Notes under the pieces: generated by a model
The model's database searches: none
Told to the model about the DNA's origin: nothing
Seen by the model: only the letters and a program-made list of their open reading frames with translations
Shown: piece after piece, positions 48,761 through 59,405 of the stretch
Layout: every line of letters starts with the position of its first letter
Numbering within the stretch: position 1 is the stretch's first letter
Source of the DNA: Mansonella perstans
Lineage: Eukaryota > Nematoda > Chromadorea > Rhabditida > Onchocercidae
DNA length: 64,000 nt
Assembly: GCA_037074765.1 (NCBI GenBank)
Contig: JBAMDO010000566.1
Span: forward strand, 527,352 to 591,351
Reading direction: 5' to 3'
Made by a program: the position numbers and the translations under genes

Positions 48761-50430
48761 ATGAAGAGAATGAGTCTTCTTTTGATGACATTTACGAATA
48801 TTATTATTTTTATTCAGGCAATCCGAATGTTTTGTTAATAATATGATTTTGGTAGGTAAATAATCCTATTTGTCAAGAAAAACTTGGAAAATTGTTGTAT
48901 TAATAAAAACAGGTGAATCGCGTAGTGTAATAATTACACTCTCCAGTGGTTTTAAAGTTTTATTTAATCTGAATCAGAAATAAATGCTCATTTAATTATA
49001 TTATTAATTAAATAAGGATTAATATCGAAGTTAGAAAAAATCAATTTAGTATGTATGTGTTTTTTTGCCTAGCTTTTTGCATTGGCTTATTGTTAAAATG
49101 GACAATAATATTTGAGAATTGATCGAACTTCAATTATATATTTACAGCAGTAATCGTTTCCATTGATAACTATCGTTTCAGCTATATATTGTTAATTAAA
49201 TGGAAATTAATATTTCAACTTACGATTTAGCAGGAATATCACTATTGATGAAGATTAGATTTGGATCAATTAAACTTATCACTTCATACTGATCAATCAT
49301 TGTCATTTTTGGACTGCTACGGTAAAACTATAGTATATATAAGGATCTAATTGTTAATTTACGTTTTTTAAATTAATGTTGGTAAGGAAACGTAGGAGAG
49401 TTATCTAATCAGGTAGCTTTTGTCATTCAAATTCAAAAATTTAATTTTCTTTTTTTTTTAGACAAGCATAATCGGTATAAATTGCGCTATCATCAACACT
49501 CCAAACAAGGTAATTAAATTGCTGTCAACTAAATGGTGTAATAATGTTGTGTTAAATAGTATATAAAACAAATTGTACGTATATTGTACAAATTGTACGT
49601 AAAGAATTGTACAAAATTTTTTTTTTTTTTTTTATAACTTCAGCTGGTCAAAATTACCAACATATGATGTTGAAATATGTATCGGACAATGAATTAGATT
49701 CTTCTGTAAGCATCTAGGATTCATCTAGAATCAAATCCTAGACAAAGCAAAAATTCAATGACAATAAATAAATTGAAAAATCATTGAAGCTACTCAAGCA
49801 TACTGGAAAGGTAATAAATTTAGGGTGATTTAATTAGTTCAGTAAAAGTTTAGCGGCACTAATGGATGAAACACAACGATTGGAGGCTTTTATCATTGAT
49901 CTGTTTTAAAACGATTAGCCACGCAGTTGCGAACAGTTATCTATAAAGTTATGTTGGATATATTAGGACACTGAAAAGAATTATCCTAAAAAGATTCAAA
50001 TATTCGTGGAAGTCAACACCTCAGATATACGGAAAATCTCAGATATGGAAAAATGGTCGATGCAATGAACTGCGAAAAACCTCAGATATTGAATACTCGG
50101 CTAAGGTACCTGAAGATTATGAATTTCATTACTGTTACACATCTAAACTAATTGATTATCAAAAGTGATAAGTGATCAAAACTTGGATTTTACCATTTCA
50201 TAAAAGTTAGTTTCTAAAAAAACTTCCTGTGATTTTATTTTTATCATCCAAATTAATGTTCAAAATTATCAGTTTACAATTCACAGGAACTGCTACTGAG
50301 AATAACGAACAAGATTTGTCGAGCGGATTTGGAAATTACTATTGTTCTTCGGTTATATGATTTCAATGAATTCAGTTGTCGAAGATTTGCAATTGCTATA
50401 AAATATATGTCAGCCAGTTACTGTAAATGA
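48761..50430 (+). CDS. Small secreted orphan protein, 108 aa
   Basis: Not recognised. Four exons with matching phases: 48761-48833, 49462-49509, 49644-49705, 50287-50430. Residues 1 to about 20 (MKRMSLLLMTFTNIIIFIQA) look like a signal peptide. The middle is basic and rich in Tyr and His (KHNRYKLRYHQHSKQ). The last exon is amphipathic with three cysteines (ICRADLE, FSCRRF, SYCK at the end) before TGA. Only one frame is open through exons 2-4, which supports the model. The first donor (T|GTTAATA) is the weakest site, so exon 1 is less certain than the rest. A small secreted Cys-containing peptide or immunomodulator-like protein is possible, but no homology supports a function. Confidence 0.6.
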
Positions 50431-51754
50431 GAACTACATAAGCAGAAAGAATAGGTTTCATGAACAAGGATGCAAACTTTCCTCCTGATTTATAAAATAT
50501 GAGTTGATAAGTGGAAAAACATTTTGAAAGTTTAATTCGCAAAACACAAACAACAAAACAAACGCAAAGCAAACAACAACTTGAACTCAGCTTTTATAAT
50601 TTTTGTAATCAAATCAGAGAGAGAATATTGTGCAGAGATTTGATTCGCGAAATTGAATAAGAAAGTTCTTTGAAGCTGAACCCATGCATGAAATATAACA
50701 TTACAGCTATTATTTCAAGGTTTTATGCAAAATCTCTCTCTAATTACAATATTCTCTCTTTAATTTGATTATAGAAAACTGACCTGAAGTTATTGTTTGT
50801 TTAATAAGTCCAGGTGATGCTTGAATTTCAACGGAACAATACGGAGATACAGATAAATCAATAAATCAATACAGAGAAATCACCGAGTCAAAAGCTTTCA
50901 TTATCTGAAATTTAAATCCTGTATAAATAATGATAATAAAACGATAAAAATCATACAGATATACGAGGTTATGAATCAGCAACTGTATAATGGAGCTATT
51001 TCTATTTTTTAATTATCTTATAGGATGGACATTCGTTGCTTCCTAAGTTTTCAAACGCATTATTGTAAATTATATATCCCGAGATTTGATACAGAAATAA
51101 CAAAAAAAAAAAAAAAAAAAAAAAGTGACAACAAAACAGAAAACAGAATATCTGTATTGAACTGACACTTCATTTTCATTCATTTTATTGCAAAAATTAA
51201 CGGAGAATATAATTAAAATAATCACTCACTATTAGAGATATTAGCTATGCCTGGAAATGATTTCCATGAAACTAGTTTGAAAAGAGGAAAAAAACTGATA
51301 TAAGATGATTAAATCAATAACACTTTATGGATCTATTCACCTACTTAAATTCGGGATACAGTTCAACTATCAAATACGTATCGTACAAGAAAACATCATT
51401 TACATTAGACATTTAAAGTTATAATTCAAATGCTGCTAGTCACAACTAAAAACTGACAACTCTCCATCACCAAGTGCAATTCCAATTCTCAGAAACAAAA
51501 TTCCATTCTGTTGATACATGCTTCCAAATAACATGTTTTTGATGATTATGAAATGTAGCCTAAATCACATTTAAATCAATTTGCAAATTTTAAATTTTCA
51601 AGATTAAAAATTCTAAACTCTTAAACATACGGATATTTTAAAGTCTAATTTACAAAACTCGCATCTAATTTACAAAAATAAAATTTTACGCTTGGTTTTG
51701 CTATTAGCTTGTTATTTTTAATACACCAAGATGAATCAAAACATGCCTTTAAAT
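50431..51754. other. Convergent intergenic region with a foldback
   Basis: Between the stop codons of the secreted orphan and of the helix-turn-helix-like gene. Contains the inverted repeat at 50580-50796 and a poly(A) run near 51101-51124. No exon seen. Confidence 0.5.
50580..50796. repeat. Imperfect foldback (inverted repeat) of about 215 bp
   Basis: The 26-base arm at 50606-50631 (core AGAGAGAATATTGT) is complementary to 50746-50771 at 24 of 26 positions. Weaker pairing continues outside (AACTTGAACTCAGCTTTT against AAAACTGACCTGAAGTT) and inside (CTTTGAAGCTG against CAGCTATTATTTCAAGG). It may be a small MITE-like element or a hairpin in the 3' transcript of the secreted orphan. Confidence 0.7.
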
Positions 51755-54504
51755 TCATGCCGTAGAATTATCTTTAACTTTCAAATTATTCAGTATGCCC
51801 AAAGCACTAGCGACCACATTCATCAACTGTACAATTTCATCAGGTTTCTTCGAAGTTTCCAATTGTTGCAAAGCCCATGTTAGCTTTTGAGCTATGGCAT
51901 TTTCGGCATTCTCTTCCAAAACATTTACTTTCGTATTATCGTTGTCCTAAAATATGCATAGAGTTACTGGAAAAAAAATGTGTATACAATTTAATAAAAA
52001 AAAGACACATGAACCAAAACAACTCAATGAAAGGACTATCAAAAAACAATCAGTTATTCAGCTCAGTGCTTAAAATTCTGTAACAATATTTTAATTTACG
52101 CCATACGCACCTCTTATGAGAAGTGTTTATGAAATCCACTAAGGAAAATCAAATGCTTAGCATTAAAACTAAATCAAGAAACAACCAGTTATCACAAGTA
52201 TCATTAAAAGATCGTTTATTGCTTCGTAATTTATTTTGTAAACTGATCTGATTCCTTTAATTCACCTTAAATGGTGCTGATGCTGATGAAGCAATATTTT
52301 GAGCTTTTTTCCGAGAACAAGTGGTCTCTGGATTTGTTTCTCGATATGGTACAAAGCGTGGAATTGTTACCGTATTGGTGAAAGAAGTAGCAGCAACCGG
52401 GAATGGCATCGACGACTGATCAGTTGTTGTATGATGTTCTCCGCTCTCTCGTTCGTTTTTCTGAAATTTATGACATTTTCCAAAATCCTATGACTTTAGA
52501 ATTCCTATAGAACCATAAAAAAAATCAATCAAAGTTCATCATGAACTAACACAGTTTTCTGGTACAACATTGGAGTTAACTTGTTCACGCCATGGAGCGG
52601 CCTCGATTGATTTATTCACCGCGTGCAAAAGCTGTTTGGTAGTCGATGTTAAACCATAGGTTGAATAGGCAGATAACGGAAGATTGAAAGATGATGAAGC
52701 TTGAAGAGAAGGAGATTCGTCTATCAACTGATCGGATTCCGAACTTGAACAGCAGCTGTGATTCTGCAATGCCTTCTTGAAACCTACCTTAGCATTGCTC
52801 ATTTGTTTATCATTGTAAATATTTTACTAGTTTTTCAAACGGCGATTCCATAGCATTTTTTAAAAAATAAGAATCTTCAACTTCCTAAATGTTGAAACTT
52901 TAATTGCCGTAAGTAGAAGCCTTAACTTACAGACTGCGAGGATCCAGTACAACCACGTTTTCTTTTCTTTACAGCCATCTTTAGAGTTTCTGTATAGTCC
53001 TTTGATAATTTGAGCGATCTCATGGCAGAATAACATGTCGATAGCGGTACCTGAAGTATGAAAGTACAATTCAATGATGTAACAACAGATTCTTACTAAT
53101 AGAACCTTTCAATAGAAGTTCAATATAAAGTTTCTCGAATTAAATGTTCCTAATTATTCAACATTCGTCCTAAATTTTCTAAAAACATCTATAATACCTT
53201 AACATTAGAAGTGAACAGAAGTATGATTAAAAGAAGATCCTGAAAAGGTTGAAAGCAAAGAAAACCAATTTTAATAAAGATTTGAATCGAAATCGAAGAA
53301 CTGTGTACATTCCATTAAATATAATTTAAATAAAATAGGAATAGAGAATAGAGGTTACTTCTCTCTCATTCACTTCTTTTCTTCTTTGCATTTCAATTTC
53401 CTAGAGCAAGAAACTATTTTTGCAATTTGATGCTTTAAATTCGAGCGCACTATTTAAATGCACTTGTTATCTCCTTTTCTTCATATCAAATCAAATAGAT
53501 ATGTTAATTTAACACATATATAAGTAGAAAAAAATACTTCCAGTTCTTGAGAAATTTGGGAAAATGTTAATCCTTGTTCCCGTAAATAACGCACATTTTC
53601 ACCTAATTTGCGATTTTCTGAAAAAGATAGCAAATAAAAAATTGTCAAATAAAAAGTAAAATTAAGTTATATTAACCAAATAAACAGCTTTCAATCCATA
53701 AGCTGAAAAAAAATTCGAAGGCTTAAGCAATACTAATTAAGCTATATTGTATAAAAGAAAAAAAAAAATTAACGAACAGAAATTAGGAAGAAATCATTAT
53801 TATTTCTTGTAATATCTGAGAAATAAGAAACAAACGAATGAATCATCTGATGAATCAAACAAACAATGCGAATAATACTTACTTTCAGAATTGTTCATTG
53901 CGACAATTTCTTTTAGCCATTGGAAATAATCAAATTTTCTAAAAACAAACTTCATTGATGGAATATACATCATTGATAATATTTCAACATATGATGCGAC
54001 GTAATACAAAAATTTTTCAAATTAACAAAGCAATTTTTAAAAAACATGGAAACATACATGAAATTATAGCTTCCTAATGATAACAAAAAGCAAAAATTCA
54101 TCAATTATTCACTAATTTTTAAAAAAGGAAAAAAAAAACATGTTTGTGAAAAAAAAAAAAAAAAAAAAAAAAAAAAACAAGAAAAAAAAACACATGAAAT
54201 ATGAATATTTTCGTGTGTTTTTTTTTCTAATCTAAGATTAAATAATGCTAAAAAAAAATATGTCAAAATAGTACCAAAAATTTATTACATCAAATTTCCT
54301 TCATAAAAAAAAGAAATAATTAATTAAAACTAATTTTATTTTTATTCTAATTTTGGAAATTATTTCGAACAAAATTGATTGAAATAGAATTAAAGATAAT
54401 ACATACTTCACTGTACCAAATAAGGATTGAATGGAGAATTGAGAATGAACAAAATGTATTAACTACCTGCCAAAATGGAACGAATGATCAATCATATTCG
54501 TCAT
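51755..54504 (-). CDS. Orphan nuclear protein with helix-turn-helix-like segment, 297 aa
   Basis: Not recognised. Exons: 54504-54467, 53938-53883, 53617-53538, 53050-52931, 52763-52551, 52460-52266, 51946-51755; lengths sum to 298 codons. The N-terminal third contains FDYFQWLKEIV and then NVRYLREQGLTFSQISQELE with VPLSTCYSAMRSL. That pattern resembles a short DNA-binding helix-turn-helix as in resolvases or psq-like proteins (inference). A nuclear-localisation-like KKRKR follows at about residues 86-90. The middle is Ser-rich and probably disordered. The last exon is predicted helical (AQKLTWALQQLE, IVQLMNVVASALGILNNLK). Exon 1 is the least certain; it was chosen because it supplies an ATG and the correct phase. 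Confidence 0.68.
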
Positions 54505-55352
54505 TGATTATTGATTATTTCGTTACAGAACAACTGCCCAGCTAGTTTGTATGTTGCAATATGATTGTAACCTGTCTGATTCAATCAATATGCATTATGT
54601 GCAGTAATTTGAAATAACAGCAAAAGATTTAAATATTAAAAATAAAATAAAATTCAATTTGTCATTTAAGGAGAAGTGAAAAAAAAAGTTGATAATAATC
54701 ATTAATGCAGATACACACACATATATATATATACTATTATTACTTGTATTTAAATTATTCTATCATTAATAACTGCCTCAAATAAAAATTCAACAATCTT
54801 TTGAGAGAGATGAACTGAATGAAATTGTCTGTCTGTTTGGAATGAAAATTCAATTCAGGTCCTCAAAATTCAATTCATATTCTCAAAATTCGACTTATAT
54901 TCTCAAAATTCAATTCATATCCTCAAAATTCAATTCATACCTCAAAATTCAATTCATATTCTCAAAACTCGACTTATATTCTCAAAATTCAATTCCTATT
55001 TTCAAAATTCAATTCATATTCTCAAAATTCAATTCCTATTCTCAAAATTCAATTCCTATTTTCAAAATTCAATTCATATCCTCAAAATTCAATTCACGTC
55101 CTGCTACTTCTTCTCAAGTAAATTTATCCAACTTACCCTTTCACTTCAATACTTGTTTTATAACTGAAAGATCCAAAAGATTGAATAATATTATATACCA
55201 TTATATAATATGCAAATTTTACATAAATTGTGGACATATTAAATTATTCATGATAGAATTCATTCCTTTTTATTTAGTGAAATTCTAATTTTGTCAAATT
55301 TTAACTGACAAAAAAACGGCACCCTTTCATCCTTTCAATTATAAAACAAGTT
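54505..55352. other. Divergent intergenic region with minisatellite
   Basis: Contains the 20-bp repeat array at 54846-55097 and otherwise AT-rich sequence. It separates the minus-strand orphan from the PDI-like gene. Confidence 0.5.
54846..55097. repeat. About 20-bp minisatellite, roughly 12 copies
   Basis: Units are variants of CAAAATTCAATTCATATTCT, with CTCAAAACTCGACTTATATT as a recurring variant. The open frame across it (SKFNSYSQNS-like) reflects the repeat, not a gene. Confidence 0.93.
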
Positions 55353-55523
55353 ATGGAACTGAAAAATGGAGAAGTAGGAAAATTGATGACAATTAGAAAT
55401 GCCGAAGAGAAAGTGTACGAAATGCGTGTTACATTTTTCGACTGCTCAGATCCGAAAGTGTTGTCAAAGGGTGCCAACAGTACTATCATCATTTTATTAT
55501 TTACTACATTATTCATCTGTTAA
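55353..55523 (+). CDS. Small uncharacterised ORF, 56 aa, just upstream of the PDI-like gene
   Basis: Runs from ATG to TAA and ends five bases before the PDI-like ATG. It reads NAEEKVYEMRVTFFDCSDPK in its middle and ends in a hydrophobic stretch (TIIILLFTTLFIC) that could span a membrane. It is not recognised and has no visible introns. It could be an upstream ORF, the last exon of another gene, or chance. Confidence 0.25.
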   Translation: MELKNGEVGKLMTIRNAEEKVYEMRVTFFDCSDPKVLSKGANSTIIILLFTTLFIC

Positions 55524-55528
55524 ATGAA

Positions 55529-58500
55529 ATGTGGCAAAATGTTCATATCTGTCCACTTCTATTACTTCCTTTACTTGCAACAGTAGCTGAAACGAAGGTA
55601 AGAAGTTATAGTAAGAAAAAGGAAGAGAAAGATAAATAGTTAATTTAAATAAATAATTCAACAAATAGAATAGTTTAATGAAGAGAGTTAACCTTCATTG
55701 ATAAAAGGTGAAGAAGAGCGGAAGAAACAGAAAAAGCCATATTCTAATTAATTACTACACCATTGAGAGATTTAATTAATCACAAAATCATTATTCTAAC
55801 TTAGATTTAAAGATTTAATAGTTGAATTTTATATGTATATATATATATATATGTCGATACACTATAGAGAAAAAATCTGATAACCGAATTTGTGAAAGAA
55901 TCGGGACCATCCATTTTTGCTGGTGCTGAGCAAACGGAATTTGCAATTTTAATCGAATCAAAAGAATCCGAGGACTATGATGATCATTTGGATGAATTCA
56001 AGAAAGCTGCAGAGAAATTCGAAGACAGGGTCCCACCATTTTTACATTTAAGCATTATTTCAAGCAATAACAATCCTATACAAAAATATCCGGTACTAAA
56101 GAAAAACACTGATAGTTAATCAATAGCATATCTTAAATTCCACCCATTATTTGGTAAATTATCCAAAACTTTCTTGTAAGCATAGAAAGCGGACCTTCAC
56201 TTCACTAGCATTTTAAATTCCTGATCATCTCGGAAAAGTATAGTTTGATGGCTTGATCACAAAAACAATTAAGAGCGAATATGTTGAGTTCTGAATTGTT
56301 CCTAATTCTAGAAATGAAATATAATAATGGATATTATCAAGAAAGTCTAAAGTTATGCTGGGGCAAATTATCCAGATGTTTAGGTTCGATTTGTTTATAT
56401 CAACTCGGATTTAGAGGAAAATTGGCAAGTAATCGAATTTCTCGGTTTAATAGCAGAAGATGTACCTGGTGTATTGTTTGTTAGTACCGAAAAACACTTC
56501 AAAAAGTATAAGGCGGAAATGAAAGAAGTAAGTATTTTCTTCAGAATTTAATTTATATCCTTTAAATTACAGATTTGCGAAAAATGGTCCGCAATCCATA
56601 ATTTATTTCTAGTTTCGGCAATTAAATCGTTTTACAGAGGTAGATAATTTCCAACAGTTTTATCTCTATTACTAATTTGTGAAAGAATGACATATGATAT
56701 TGTTAATAAAATGATGTGGAAAATAATACTATAAATGGAAAGTTAATTGATACTTTAGCTGAAGCATTTATATACTTCTCTAAAGATCCCATAAAATGTT
56801 TAGAAATTTCTTCTAATGTCATTTTATTGACATAAGTTGCAGATAACAAAGGCAGAAATCATTTCATTCGTACAATCATGTCTGGACGGTGAGGCAACAA
56901 CTTTTTTGAAAAGTGATGAGATTCCCGATGAATGGAATATGAAACCGGTGGTTGAACTAGTAGGGAAAAATTTCGAACAGCAAGTATTTGAGTCGAAAAA
57001 AACAACCTTCATAGTCTTCTGTAAGCTTTTTTCATTTCTTTACTAAACATTCGCAAATTAATAAAGTATACACTAACAGAAACGGTGGAGACAAATAAAT
57101 GATTTGGCTGACAAAATACATCAGGAAATATTGGGAAGAGAAGGGAAGAGAAAATTAAAAGAATGGAAAATTTTTTAAAGTATTAATTAAAAACTTGTTT
57201 TCACAAAATAAATTCATTGCAACAAGTTCAACACTTGCTTAGTGAAAAATAGGGAAAATTTTAGAAATAATTCAGTTTACTTCTCTCAATAAATGCAATA
57301 TATGTCGAAGGGTAGAACCAGAATAAATTTTACAAATTAACCAAAAACATATCCATCAATAGATGATAATTGGACTTTCATAAATTTTTTGTGAAAACAT
57401 GTCACAATTTATCTTGCAAAAAAAAGCTTCATTTGAAATTACTGAAATATTTCATACTCTTCTCAGAGAAATTTATTTATTTTTAAAACATGATAATAAG
57501 AAATAGATTGATAATAAAAAATAGATTATAATATAATAGTATAACAAGTTTTACCATGTCAGCAGAAAAACCAATTGAAAAATTATTTTGGTTTTATTGC
57601 GACACCAAATGGTATATTATTTGATGATTACAAATGATTTTTAAGATGCAGTTTATTTCAAAGAATTTAATAAATTTCAAAAACTGATTAATTTGAATTA
57701 TCAGAATTTAGTTAAAAAGAATAAATTCTTCCAGAATTTATTAAAAAAATTCAAATACTGCAATTCTTACAGATGCACCATGGTGTGAAGCATGTAAAAA
57801 AATGATGCCGGAATTAGAAAAACTTGGCGAAATTTACAAATACAAGGAAGATGTAGTGATCGCCCGAATGAACTCAATGAATAATGAAATATCCGAATTA
57901 CCAATATTTGATGTGCCTACTATAGCGTTATTTATTAAAGGATCAAAGAAAGTTTGTCCTTTTAAATTAATACTTTTTTTTGGCTTCCTAAAAACTTGTG
58001 TGTATTTGCACAATGAAATCTAAATATGGCTTAACAGTAACCAAAGATAGTAATAATACAGCTGAATAAATTAAATCATTGAAACTCCTAAACTTTTTAA
58101 TTAAAATTAAACTACCGAAACTCATAAACTTTTTAATTAAAATTAAAGCACTGAAACTCGTAAATTTTTTATTTAAAATTAAACCACTGGAACTCGCAAA
58201 CTTTTTAATTAAAATTAAACCACTGAAACTCGTAAACTTTTTATTTAAAATTAAACCAGTGAAACTCGTAAACTTTTTATTTAAAATTAACCACTGAAAT
58301 TCGTAAACTTTTTATTTAAAATTAAACCACTGAAATTCGTAAACTTTTTATTTAAAATTAAACCACTGAAATTCGTAAACTTTTTATTTAAAATTAAACC
58401 ACTGAAATTCGTAAACTTTTTAATTTTAAAAAAATAAAACTTGTAAACTTTCTAATATTAAATTTGACTTATGAATAGAAAGTTCAATCATCCATCAACT

Positions 58501-58711
58501 TTTCATTTTTTCTTTCTTTCAGCCCATTTATCATACAGATGATGAACGTACAGCAAGCAATTTCTCTAAATTTATTACAACAAATTTGGAAAAAGACGAA
58601 GAAAATAGAATGGAAAAGAATGAGAAAGAGAGAAAAGAAAAAACCACCGATGGAAAAAAACAGTTAAAAAATAAGGTTGAAGGAGCAGTTAAAAGTAAGG
58701 ATGAACTTTGA
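55529..58711 (+). CDS. Reduced protein disulfide isomerase: signal peptide, b' and a' domains, KDEL
   Basis: ER-lumenal thioredoxin-fold protein. Six exons: 55529-55597, 55868-56029, 56384-56527, 56843-57020, 57773-57951, 58523-58711 (306 aa). Exon 1 is a clear signal peptide (MWQNVHICPLLLLPLLATVA). The second exon starts directly in the b' domain (NLITEFVKESGPSIFAGAEQ), then FVYINSD, EFLGLIAEDVPGV, the PVVELVGKNFE linker, and an a' domain with active site APWCEACKK (Cys189, Cys192) and the cis-proline region FDVPTIALF. A Lys/Glu-rich tail ends KSKDEL. The usual a and b domains are missing, and only about 270 bp separate the signal exon from b', too little to hold them. The canonical motif is CGHC; CEAC should change redox behaviour. 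The exon 2 donor (AGG|GTCCCA) is weak. Intron 5 contains a 36-bp repeat array. Confidence 0.9.
58072..58430. repeat. 36-bp tandem repeat in the PDI-like intron, about ten copies
   Basis: The unit is AAACCACTGAAATTCGTAAA plus CTTTTTATTTAAAATT. Early copies read ATTAAAATT instead of ATTTAAAATT, and one copy lacks an A, so the open frame breaks. Confidence 0.95.
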
Positions 58712-59405
58712 GCTAAACATTTTTACGATCTATGTGATCTCTTCTGATATCTATATCCAATACTTTTCTTCACTAAATCTCTCACTCCTCCTTGCTCTTT
58801 CTCTCTCGTCATTCCCTTTACTCAGTGCCTTTCCAGCAAAGCAATTAATTAATTTAGTTTAAATTAATCAATTATCATGGAAATTCAAAAAATTAAAATT
58901 TGTCTTACTAATCAATGAAGGAATTAAAAGGAACATCCCAATTTCTCTACGTTTCATTTCCGCTACAGAAATATATGAAATGAACAAAGAATTCTAATCA
59001 CAAATTATTATCAAAAACAGAGTATTGGAAATACCAAATATGAACATTATAAATGCAACATTTTTTCCTCCATGATATATATTCAAATAGCACCAATTCT
59101 AACTTTCGATATTGCCTTACTTTTCAATAATTTTTACTCACCAAAAAAAAAAAAAAAAAAAATTTTAATTCGAATAACTAATAAGCAAACAACATAACCC
59201 GAAAATTATAGCACGAGAACATCGAAATTGCATAATCCATTTATTAAAAAATAATAGAAAAATGGAAAAACAGTAATGAACTGTAGGATAAAACATATAA
59301 ACCTTAACAAATTCCTTGTTATTTAACATTAATGAAATCTGAAAAAGGAAAAAAAGATAAATTCATTTATTGTTCAAAGCTGTCCATAAAAAATCGAAAA
59401 AGAAA
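58712..59405. other. Convergent 3' intergenic region
   Basis: Between the stops of the PDI-like gene (plus) and the KLHL18-like gene (minus). Contains an A-rich homopolymer near 59142-59161. Nothing else seen. Confidence 0.5.

Noticed and set aside
53800..54009. Extended start of the helix-turn-helix-like protein upstream of 53938
   Set aside because: It begins at TTG, not ATG, and a TTTTTAG acceptor with a phase-matching ATG exon at 54504 explains the N-terminus better, although an in-frame ATG near 53972 is not excluded.
54842..55288. 148-aa plus-strand frame
   Set aside because: Mostly the 20-bp minisatellite followed by AT-rich sequence; no family features.
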